Origin: an uncultured Bacteroidales bacterium
Lineage (GTDB): Bacteria; Bacteroidota; Bacteroidia; Bacteroidales; P3
Length of the DNA: 64,000 bases
Reading direction: 5' to 3'
Assembly (NCBI GenBank): GCA_900315935.1
Contig: ONBB01000002.1
Location: forward strand, 62,001-126,000
A program made the translations under genes and the position numbers. The notes below the pieces were generated by a model. That model worked only from the letters and a program-made list of their open reading frames with translations, was not told the origin of the DNA and ran no database searches. Below, piece by piece: positions 35,549 through 43,436 of this stretch (position 1 is the stretch's first letter; the number at the start of each line of letters is the position of its first letter).

Positions 35549-37612
35549 ATGGAAAAGAAATTCTATATACCAACATCATCTTTGAATTACAATAACGTAG
35601 TATCCTCGGAAAGCATATCACCTGCGTATTGTTATTCTAAACGGGGTTTTGGGCTGAAAAGATTTGTTGACATATTCGATGGCCCAAAAAGTGATAGAGT
35701 CATTTTGTCTGATCAGTTATTGGGGTTCACACGTCCAGCATCTGACATTGAGGACCACCCAATGCTAATAGAAGTATGCCTGGATGACCTTGAACTCATT
35801 CCTATGGGCACTGGCTTTTATGCTACTCCCCGAACGATATTCATAACTCCATACACGTGTAGGTTTATATTTTTTACGGAGCAAGACAGGCTAGTGACTG
35901 AATCGTTGTCGGATCATAGTTTAGATGTAAAACTATCATCCTTATATATTCCCAGAATGTGTATAGAAAAACCTATTGGCAAATATGATTTTTCTGCAAT
36001 CCAATATGATGGGGCTAAAATACAACCTGTCGACAATATATTGTTCGACGAAAGGTCGAATCGCTTAAAAGGCTTGCTTTTCGGCTACTACATAGGAGCA
36101 ATGCTTTCTACAAATGAGATTGAGGTAGAGAAACTAAAAATACTGCAAGCGGTGTTGAACGAATTCTCCGGTATTATTTCGAGCGGAGAAAAATTCCTTT
36201 CTTCATCCAAAGAAAACACCTTGCGTGAGTTATCAACCAAGTGGAGCCATCTAACACCACTTTATGTAGACTTGGCAGATGCGCAAATCAATGTTCAAAA
36301 ACTCTCGCAAATATTGTCGAAGCATGGAGTTCGGCTCCCAATAGGCAATCTTAGACTTAACACATATCTTCCGTACCTCATAAGTCCTCATAACCAAGGA
36401 GAATCAAACCCTGCAATTGAGTGGATTGAGAATGAAATAGAAAAGCTCTGCAATTCAATGAGGCGAAATGGGAAGAAGCTGAGGCCTGAAGACTGTGAGG
36501 TAGTTACCGACGGGAGCAACGTTGTAAACATTCAAGTCCAGGATCATCCGGAATTAGTTAGGCACTGGCTGAATACACTAATGTTGGATTATACCTGCAC
36601 GCCTCTGGGAGAATACAGCAAAATGGAACTGGCCGATAGAATAACGGATTCAGCAATAGAATTTCTTGGAGAGGCGTGGAAAGAAAGTCAAGAGAGGGTG
36701 TTCTTGAACAAGCTACGAAGACATATCGCTGGAGAAGCCTTTGATGTGAAGTGGGACAATGGAGCATTGTGTTCTGTTGCAGCTGTAGTGCTTCGTGGTG
36801 AAGAATGGGACGCGTTGCTCAATTTTATGCAGCGTAAGGGTATGAGTGATTATCGTCTGGCCTTTGCGATGTATGGTGCATTGACAGGATATGCTAATAT
36901 GACGCGCGATTTCGTTGATATTTTATTTGAAGACAAGGTCTATGGAATGCAGGTGTATATAGAGTTTTATGGGCAGCTGTTCGGGAAAGATTTGAACATA
37001 GAGGCAGTTGCACCAAACAATGATAATTTAACGTCCCCCTATCCGCCAACTGATATATGTGGACCAGAAAAAGATGTCAATCCTGTTGTTGATAGTATTA
37101 TTCAAAAAATTACCTCGTCAGATAAATTCGATAGAAAAAAACATGACAGGTATATTGGGGAAATAAGAGATAGAAATATCGTAGATTGGGATATGGTAAA
37201 AGAATTGAGCGGGAGAAGCAGAGACGGCTGGAAAAGTCTCATCGATGATATCACTAAGCCTTCAAAGAAGAAAAACAGAATGATTCAAGGATCGATCAAC
37301 TTCATTCCCGACAACAATAACATATTCAAATATGACCGAGGTGCTTGGCTTAAAATAGAAGACATTATACAGAATGAAGGTTGGGTTAATTCAAAAGGGA
37401 GAAGTCGTAAGCAGTTAATCATTGAAGATTTGCAATGGTTTCAGGGCAGCGATATGTCGATTGGAGACAATAAGAAAGATATTGAACGCTTTTGCGACAA
37501 ATTCAAGACCCAACCAGACAGAAATGGCAATCAACAAGGTCTATATTATACGCCACAAATACGCCAAGCAATAAAACAACGTCTCCTTTCGTTATATTGC
37601 AACAATGACTGA
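35549..37612 (+). CDS. Large protein of unknown function in the methyltransferase-helicase operon
   Basis: A 687-residue soluble protein with no signal peptide or membrane segment. I do not recognise a domain. The N-terminal 160 residues are beta-rich; the middle (about 170-500) is mostly helical with GLLFGYYIGAMLS and LAFAMYGALTGYANMTRDF as the most hydrophobic stretches; the last 190 residues are charged, with Lys/Asp-rich linkers. Its place between a helicase and a DUF1848 gene (8-base overlap with the latter) makes it the likely core or sensor component of the operon, by inference only. Confidence 0.6.
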   Translation: MEKKFYIPTSSLNYNNVVSSESISPAYCYSKRGFGLKRFVDIFDGPKSDRVILSDQLLGFTRPASDIEDHPMLIEVCLDDLELIPMGTGFYATPRTIFITPYTCRFIFFTEQDRLVTESLSDHSLDVKLSSLYIPRMCIEKPIGKYDFSAIQYDGAKIQPVDNILFDERSNRLKGLLFGYYIGAMLSTNEIEVEKLKILQAVLNEFSGIISSGEKFLSSSKENTLRELSTKWSHLTPLYVDLADAQINVQKLSQILSKHGVRLPIGNLRLNTYLPYLISPHNQGESNPAIEWIENEIEKLCNSMRRNGKKLRPEDCEVVTDGSNVVNIQVQDHPELVRHWLNTLMLDYTCTPLGEYSKMELADRITDSAIEFLGEAWKESQERVFLNKLRRHIAGEAFDVKWDNGALCSVAAVVLRGEEWDALLNFMQRKGMSDYRLAFAMYGALTGYANMTRDFVDILFEDKVYGMQVYIEFYGQLFGKDLNIEAVAPNNDNLTSPYPPTDICGPEKDVNPVVDSIIQKITSSDKFDRKKHDRYIGEIRDRNIVDWDMVKELSGRSRDGWKSLIDDITKPSKKKNRMIQGSINFIPDNNNIFKYDRGAWLKIEDIIQNEGWVNSKGRSRKQLIIEDLQWFQGSDMSIGDNKKDIERFCDKFKTQPDRNGNQQGLYYTPQIRQAIKQRLLSLYCNND

Positions 37613-38666
37613 CGTAGTATCTATAACCCTCGACAACGGCAACACGGTCGAAACCGCGATGCAACCTGTTATTGTGTCGGCCAGTCGGTCAACAGATATT
37701 CCTGCCTTTTATGCAGATTGGTTTATTAATCGCTTGAGAAAGGGATATGTGATATGGAAAAATCCGTTTAATCAGAAGCCAATGTATATCTCGTTCAAGA
37801 CTGTCAGGGTGATTGTGTTTTGGACTAAGAACCCCAAACCATTAATTCCATATCTTCATGAATTGGACGAGTTGGGAATTCATTATTATTTTCAGTTTAC
37901 GTTGAATGATTATGATAAAGAAGGATTTGAGCCATTTGTGCCGAGTGTGGAGCAGCGTGTTGAAACATTCCATCGATTATCAGAATTAATTGGCAAGGAA
38001 CGTGTGATTTGGCGTTTTGACCCATTGATCATTACCCCAAAGTTGTCTCCTCACGAATTACTAAAAAAAGTGTGGAATGTGGGTAATAAATTGAAGGGTT
38101 CAACAGATAAGTTGGTTTTTAGTTTCGTTGATATCAATGGTTATCGAAAGGTTCAGAACAATCTTGTGAAAGAAACGAATCAATTCACCAGGGAAACAAT
38201 TTGCCAATCCGAGTTAACACAGTATCAAATGAACGAGATTGCCGAAGGTCTTTCAAAATGCCGTGATAAATGGGCGACTGAAGGTTGGAAAGTTGAACTT
38301 GCCACATGTGGTGAGCAAGTAGACCTTATCCGTTATGGTATTGCGCATAATCGTTGTATTGATGGCGAATTGATGAAAAAACTATGGCCAGAAGATCAAG
38401 ACTTGCTATACTATCTCTGTTATGGAGAAATGCCAAGTCCAATGTTTGGTATAGATTTTACACAACCAGCATTGAGCCCTGAAAAATTAAAAGATAAAGG
38501 GCAACGTAAAGCGTGTGGTTGCATGATTAGTAAAGATATTGGTATGTATAATTCATGCCTTCACCAATGCGTATATTGTTATGCAAATACAAGTAGGGAG
38601 GTGGTAAAAAGGAATTGGATAAAACACAGTGAAAATCCTCTGGGAGAAATGATTGTTGATGGATAA
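37605..38666 (+). CDS. DUF1848 protein with C-terminal CxxxCxxC cluster motif
   Basis: A 353-residue DUF1848 protein. The N-terminal part (PVIVSASRSTDIPAFYADWF) and FWTKNPKP are family hallmarks and suit a TIM-barrel. Near the C-terminus are KACGC (Cys304, Cys306) and CLHQCVYCYAN (Cys318, Cys322, Cys325). The CxxxCxxC arrangement is that of radical SAM enzymes and looks like spore photoproduct lyase-like members, but sits at the wrong end of the chain, as in a circular permutation. No activity is established for the family. It overlaps the preceding gene by 8 bases. Confidence 0.85.
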   Translation: MTDVVSITLDNGNTVETAMQPVIVSASRSTDIPAFYADWFINRLRKGYVIWKNPFNQKPMYISFKTVRVIVFWTKNPKPLIPYLHELDELGIHYYFQFTLNDYDKEGFEPFVPSVEQRVETFHRLSELIGKERVIWRFDPLIITPKLSPHELLKKVWNVGNKLKGSTDKLVFSFVDINGYRKVQNNLVKETNQFTRETICQSELTQYQMNEIAEGLSKCRDKWATEGWKVELATCGEQVDLIRYGIAHNRCIDGELMKKLWPEDQDLLYYLCYGEMPSPMFGIDFTQPALSPEKLKDKGQRKACGCMISKDIGMYNSCLHQCVYCYANTSREVVKRNWIKHSENPLGEMIVDG

Positions 38667-38690
38667 ACTGAAATAATACGTAAATCTATA

Positions 38691-39542
38691 ATGAAAAAAA
38701 TAGTAATCTTATTATTTGGCATATTGCTTTTTTTTGCTTGCTATACCCCGAAAAAGATTACCCAAGAAAGTAAAAATACCAGATGGCCGGAGTTCTTGCA
38801 GGAATGGGCAGCAGATTATGAGATTGACGATGCACAACACTTGGTTATCATTGGCCAGATTGATACGTTATATAGGCTCGTTGAAGACAGTACATTGGAT
38901 AGTGAACTGCTCTGCTCAAAGTTGTGTCAGCTACAGAACACCATCAGTGATGCCATCGTGTATGACTCCTCGTTGGTGTTTCACCTGATGATGCGGGCTA
39001 CGGCACGCAATCTTTACGGTATTATTTACAACAACCCATGGTTCATTGAATTAGGCTGCAAATGTGAGGTGTTGGAATACCTTTTGATAGACTCAAAATG
39101 GCACACATCTAGTAGAGAGAACTTTGATTTGATGTACACCACGATTATGGGGCTTTCCTGGCAGGCACCAGACCGTTTTGCCAATCTGATGCTCACCAAA
39201 GAAGATGGCAACGAACTTTCAACGGCAATCCTGATTGTGTACAATTACGCCGATACCTCCATCGACAATCTTCAAATATCGTTCACCGACAGCGAGGGTG
39301 CCATCATTGAGCAGCTGACAGAGAAAGACACGTATGCGGAAGTGCCCGATGCCGGCGTAAAGAGAATGATGTTGCCGCCATATCTGGTGATGAATGCATT
39401 GGCAATTGGCGGGACGATTACAATATCGTACGACACCCCCCAAAGCACGTTGGAAATGAAAGGATACCCTCAAATCCATTTCAAGGAACAGATAGAGAAC
39501 TGCCCTCGTTTAAAAGAGGTATTAATCCAAGCGCTGAAATAG
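38691..39542 (+). CDS. Lipoprotein of unknown function
   Basis: A 283-residue protein with a lipoprotein signal (hydrophobic stretch, then LFFAC). The first half is helical, the second half beta-rich with DTSIDNLQISFTDSEG resembling an Ig-like or Big-type strand pattern. No family recognised. It starts 24 bases after the DUF1848 gene, in the same AT-rich island, and is followed by a strong terminator at 39564. It may be a passenger rather than a part of the operon's function. Confidence 0.6.
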   Translation: MKKIVILLFGILLFFACYTPKKITQESKNTRWPEFLQEWAADYEIDDAQHLVIIGQIDTLYRLVEDSTLDSELLCSKLCQLQNTISDAIVYDSSLVFHLMMRATARNLYGIIYNNPWFIELGCKCEVLEYLLIDSKWHTSSRENFDLMYTTIMGLSWQAPDRFANLMLTKEDGNELSTAILIVYNYADTSIDNLQISFTDSEGAIIEQLTEKDTYAEVPDAGVKRMMLPPYLVMNALAIGGTITISYDTPQSTLEMKGYPQIHFKEQIENCPRLKEVLIQALK

Positions 39543-39563
39543 AATAGTTGGGCAAAAGAATAC

Positions 39564-39600
39564 ACCATGCTCACGGTTCACCCTCAACCATGAGCATGGT
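39564..39600 (+). terminator. Intrinsic terminator after the lipoprotein gene
   Basis: ACCATGCTCA (39564-39573) pairs perfectly with TGAGCATGGT (39591-39600), followed by TTTTTC. It ends the island's transcription. Confidence 0.8.
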
Positions 39601-39720
39601 TTTTCATTTGCAACCGCGGGAATCCTGCACCAAGGCAAGAGGAACTGCAACCATCCCCTAACAGAGGAAGAAGAGAGGAAGAAGAGGGTACCCCTAAAAC
39701 ACTGACAATGAATAAATAAA

Positions 39721-39753
39721 AAACCTGCCAAATCAGGTGATTTCGGCAGGTTT
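39721..39753. terminator. Bidirectional terminator between the island and proS
   Basis: AAACCTGCC (39721-39729) pairs with GGCAGGTTT (39745-39753). T-runs follow the stem on both strands, so it would stop proS transcripts from the right and any read-through from the left. Confidence 0.85.
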
Positions 39754-39782
39754 TTTCAAAAAAAATCGCTCCTAAATCCGGC

Positions 39783-41255
39783 CTAGTAACTGCGGGCGAA
39801 GACGACGCGGCGGCTGGAGGGCTTGCCGCTGTAGATGCAGGTGCCGGGCTCTTCCTCGGCATCGAAGGGGATGCAGCGGATGGTGGCCTTGGTCTCCTCC
39901 TTGATGCGGGCCTCGGTCTCGGCGGTGCCGTCCCAGTGGCAGAGCAGGAAGCCGTTCTTCTCGATTTCGGTCTTGAAGTCGTCCCAGGTGTCCACCTTGC
40001 GGGTCATGCTGGCGCGGAAGTCGGCGGCCTTCTTGTAGAGGTTGGCCTGGATTTGCTCCATCAGGCCAGCCACGTGGTCGGCGATACCCTCAATCGAGAC
40101 ATTGGCCTTCTCGAGCGTGTCGCGGCGACATACCTCGCAGGTACCCTGCTCAAGGTCGCGCGGCCCGATGGCGAGGCGCACGGGGACACCCTTGAACTCG
40201 TACTCGTTGAACTTCCAGCCCGGCTTGTACTCGGGGCGGTTGTCGTACTTGACGGTCAGACCCTTGGCCTCCAACGCCTTGACAATCGGTGCGATATGCT
40301 CGTCGAGCTGGCGCTGCTGCTCGTCGCTCTTGCAGATGGGGACGATGGCCACATGGATGGGTGCCAGGTGCGGCGGCAGGACGAGGCCGTTGTCATCGCT
40401 GTGGGTCATGATAAGGGCGCCCATCAGACGGGTGCTGACACCCCATGAGGTGGCCCAGACGTACTCGAGGGTGTTCTGGTTGTTGAGGAACTGCACGTCG
40501 AAAGCCTTGGCGAAGTTCTGGCCGAGGAAGTGGCTGGTGCCGGCCTGGAGGGCCTTGCCGTCCTGCATCATGGCCTCGATGCAGAGGGTGTCCAGGGCGC
40601 CGGCGAAGCGCTCGTTGGGACTCTTGTGCCCCTTGAGGACGGGCATGGCCATGTACTTCTCGGCAAACTCGGCGTAGACCTCTAGCATGCGACGGGTCTC
40701 CTCCTCGGCCTCCTCACGGGTGGCATGGGCGGTATGGCCCTCCTGCCATAGGAACTCGGCCGTGCGGAGGAACATGCGGGTGCGCATCTCCCACCGCACC
40801 ACATTGGCCCACTGGTTGCAGAGGATAGGCAGGTCGCGGTAGGACTTGATCCAATTCTTGTAGGTGCTCCAGATAATGGTCTCGGAGGTGGGACGCACGA
40901 TGAGCTCTTCCTCCAGCTTGGCGTTGGGATCGACCACCACACCGCCGCCGTTGGGGTCGTTCATAAGGCGGTGATGGGTTACCACGGCGCATTCCTTGGC
41001 AAAGCCCTCCACGTGCTCGGCCTCGCGGCTGAGGAACGACTTGGGGATGAAGAGGGGGAAGTAGGCGTTCTGGTGGCCGGTGGCCTTGAACATGAGGTCC
41101 AGCTGGTGCTGCATCTTCTCCCAGATGGCATAGCCATAGGGCTTGATGACCATGCAGCCGCGGACGGCCGACTGCTCGGCGAGGTCGGCTCGGACGACCA
41201 GCTCGTTGTACCATTCGGAGTAGTTTTCGCTACGTTTTACAAAATCTTTTGCCAT
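39783..41255 (-). CDS. proS: Prolyl-tRNA synthetase (archaeal/eukaryotic type)
   Basis: Charges tRNA-Pro with proline. About 490 residues from the Met of MAKDFVKR (41255); a longer reading adds seven residues upstream. It has the class II catalytic core with [10 protein letters not shown] (motif 2 region) and [14 protein letters not shown], the anticodon-binding domain after about 290, and the short C-terminal Zn-type domain ending in RSY. It lacks the editing insertion of the standard bacterial ProS. This archaeal-like type is the one normally found in Bacteroidota. Confidence 0.96.
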   Translation of the reverse strand: MAKDFVKRSENYSEWYNELVVRADLAEQSAVRGCMVIKPYGYAIWEKMQHQLDLMFKATGHQNAYFPLFIPKSFLSREAEHVEGFAKECAVVTHHRLMNDPNGGGVVVDPNAKLEEELIVRPTSETIIWSTYKNWIKSYRDLPILCNQWANVVRWEMRTRMFLRTAEFLWQEGHTAHATREEAEEETRRMLEVYAEFAEKYMAMPVLKGHKSPNERFAGALDTLCIEAMMQDGKALQAGTSHFLGQNFAKAFDVQFLNNQNTLEYVWATSWGVSTRLMGALIMTHSDDNGLVLPPHLAPIHVAIVPICKSDEQQRQLDEHIAPIVKALEAKGLTVKYDNRPEYKPGWKFNEYEFKGVPVRLAIGPRDLEQGTCEVCRRDTLEKANVSIEGIADHVAGLMEQIQANLYKKAADFRASMTRKVDTWDDFKTEIEKNGFLLCHWDGTAETEARIKEETKATIRCIPFDAEEEPGTCIYSGKPSSRRVVFARSY

Positions 41256-41312
41256 ATATTTTATTAGTTTATACAATAAAAAGGGTCATTTGTCGTTTGG
41301 GCAGACAAAATG

Positions 41313-41320
41313 CAAAAATA
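41313..41320 (-). promoter_or_regulatory. -7 box of proS
   Basis: TATTTTTG on the minus strand, 57 bases before the start codon. No convincing -33 box. Confidence 0.5.
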
Positions 41321-41371
41321 CACAAAAAATCTCACATGGCGATTTTTTTGTTAAAAAGAGCAGCAAATAGT

Positions 41372-42193
41372 ATGACACGGAAGATACTGACAGCACTGCT
41401 GGCACTGACGCTGGCAGATGCCGCTTCGTCCCAGGTGAAACTGACCGTCGACACCCTGCAGTGCCACATTGTGGGCTTTTCGGCCGGCATCCAGGCACCC
41501 CTGGGCGGCAGCAACAGCCTCGGCCTCGAGGGTGGCAACATGAAAGACCTCTACAGCGGCCCCTACCTCAACTTTGGCCTGGAGTGGGACTACCTGTTCC
41601 GCAACGGGTGGATGCTCAGCCTGGTCGGCGACCTCTGGTTCGGCTACAACAGCGACAACCTCAAACTGCGCATCGAACGCATGGGCGACATATACAACAG
41701 CCAAGGCTCTGCCATGAGCTGGGGCGGCACCGACGGCGTGGTAACGGCCTACAACCGCAGCCTTGCCGTGCGCCCCGGTGTGGCCAAAGTGTTCCACATC
41801 CTGCCCAAAGACCCCAACTCGGGCCTGCTGCTCAAACTCAGCGGCGGCTGGTGGATGCAGAAGACCGTCTTCAGCCAGGACATGAACGAAAGCGAGGTGC
41901 CGCAACTCACCGGCCAATACCAATACCTCTACGACCACCTGCGCCACGGTGTTATCCTCACCGAAAGCATCGGATTCACCTACATGAGCAACCTCAACAC
42001 CTATATCAACATCAAAGTTACGTTCGACATCAGCCAGTGCTGGAGCTGGGCCTCGCGCCCCTACACCATAGACAACGTCATGGGACTCAACGGCAAAGAC
42101 GAAAGCCGCTACTTCGACATCATGTTCGGAATCAAGCTCTCGTGGCTCTTCCCCATCACAGGGCGTACATCCTACGACTACTACTATTATTGA
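41372..42193 (+). CDS. Probable outer-membrane beta-barrel protein
   Basis: About 273 residues from the ATG at 41372, which gives a good signal peptide (LTALLALTLADAASSQ); a longer reading from 41249 begins inside the proS promoter region and is rejected. The mature chain is all amphipathic strands, with a wide Asp/Asn/Tyr content and a tail of Tyr residues (SYDYYYY). It has the look of small outer-membrane porin-like proteins of Bacteroidales. No family recognised. Four bases separate it from waaA, suggesting one operon through the EamA gene at 46708. Confidence 0.65.
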   Translation: MTRKILTALLALTLADAASSQVKLTVDTLQCHIVGFSAGIQAPLGGSNSLGLEGGNMKDLYSGPYLNFGLEWDYLFRNGWMLSLVGDLWFGYNSDNLKLRIERMGDIYNSQGSAMSWGGTDGVVTAYNRSLAVRPGVAKVFHILPKDPNSGLLLKLSGGWWMQKTVFSQDMNESEVPQLTGQYQYLYDHLRHGVILTESIGFTYMSNLNTYINIKVTFDISQCWSWASRPYTIDNVMGLNGKDESRYFDIMFGIKLSWLFPITGRTSYDYYYY

Positions 42194-42197
42194 ACCC

Positions 42198-43436
42198 ATG
42201 CGCCTCATCTACACACTAGGGATATACCTCTACACCCTCGGTATCCGCGCAGCCGCCCTCTGCGGCCACCGCAACGCACGACTGATGGTACAGGGATGGC
42301 CTCGCGGAGAGCGGAAAGTGGAAGAGGGTGAGTGGGTATGGTTCCATGTGGCCAGCCTGGGTGAGTTCGAGCAGGCGCGCCCCGTACTCGAAGCCTACCG
42401 CCAACGGCATCCCGACCGGCATGTGCTGCTCTCCTTCTTCTCGCCCTCGGGCTACGAGGTACGCAAGAACTACCCCCTGGCCGACCGCGTCATCTACCTG
42501 CCTATGGACACCCCTCGCAACGCCCGCCAGCTACTCGACACCTACCATCCCACCGTCGCCTTCTTCGTCAAATATGAATTCTGGTACAACTACCTCGGCC
42601 AGTTGCGCGACCGGGGCATCCCCACCTACCTCTTTTCCTCCATTTTCCGCAAGGAGCAGTACTTTTTCCGCCAGTCCTGCCGCTGGTTCCTCCGGCAACT
42701 CGGCACCTGCTTCACCCACCTCTTCGTGCAGAACGAGGCAAGCCTGCAGCTGCTGACGCAGCACGGGATACAACATGTCTCCATCGCCGGCGACACCCGC
42801 TTCGACCGCGTACACCAGATAGTGCTCGCCGACGAAAGCGTCCCCCTGGTCGAACAATGGCTGGCCACCGATGCCGAGAGCAAGGTGGTCGTGGCCGGCA
42901 GCAGCTGGGAGCCCGATGAAGCATTGCTGGAACAATACCTACAGGACCACCGGAAGCAACTGCGCCTCATCCTTGCACCGCACGTTGTCAGCCCCGAACA
43001 CATTTCCCACATCGAACAGACCTTCCAGTGCCCAACGGTACGGTACAGCCAGCTGGTAGCCGGTCGGCAACCCGAACCTGCCGACCGCGTGCTGATTATC
43101 GACAGCATCGGCATGCTTTCCAAACTCTACCGCTATGCCGACGTGGCATATATCGGTGGCGGTTTCGGCGTCGGCATACACAACACGTTGGAGGCCGTGG
43201 CCTTCGGCAAACCCGTTCTCTTCGGTCCCAACTACCGCAAATTCCAGGAAGCGATCGACCTGCTGGCCATCGGTGCCGCATGGAGCCACAGCGACTACCC
43301 CACCCTCGCCGACCACCTCTCACCGCTCCTCACCTCAACCCAACGACTCAACTCCGCCAGCCAAGCCTGCCTGCAATACATGCAGCGAAACCTCGGCAGC
43401 ACGAACAAGATACTCGACACCATTGAGAACTCATAA
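42198..43436 (+). CDS. waaA: 3-deoxy-D-manno-octulosonic acid (Kdo) transferase
   Basis: Adds Kdo to lipid A precursor at the inner membrane, a required step of lipopolysaccharide synthesis. 412 residues, standard size. A single N-terminal membrane anchor is followed by WVWFHVASLGEFEQARPVL (the acceptor-side Glu of the GT30 family), VKYEFWYN, and IAGDTRFDRV, then IGGGFGVGIHNTLEAVAFGKPVLFGPNY as the donor site. The BamA-like gene begins within the last codons of waaA in another frame. Confidence 0.95.
   Translation: MRLIYTLGIYLYTLGIRAAALCGHRNARLMVQGWPRGERKVEEGEWVWFHVASLGEFEQARPVLEAYRQRHPDRHVLLSFFSPSGYEVRKNYPLADRVIYLPMDTPRNARQLLDTYHPTVAFFVKYEFWYNYLGQLRDRGIPTYLFSSIFRKEQYFFRQSCRWFLRQLGTCFTHLFVQNEASLQLLTQHGIQHVSIAGDTRFDRVHQIVLADESVPLVEQWLATDAESKVVVAGSSWEPDEALLEQYLQDHRKQLRLILAPHVVSPEHISHIEQTFQCPTVRYSQLVAGRQPEPADRVLIIDSIGMLSKLYRYADVAYIGGGFGVGIHNTLEAVAFGKPVLFGPNYRKFQEAIDLLAIGAAWSHSDYPTLADHLSPLLTSTQRLNSASQACLQYMQRNLGSTNKILDTIENS

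Noticed and set aside
43135-43422. BamA-like gene starting 96 codons earlier
   Set aside because: That part is a frame shadow of waaA; the lipoprotein signal begins only at about 43423.
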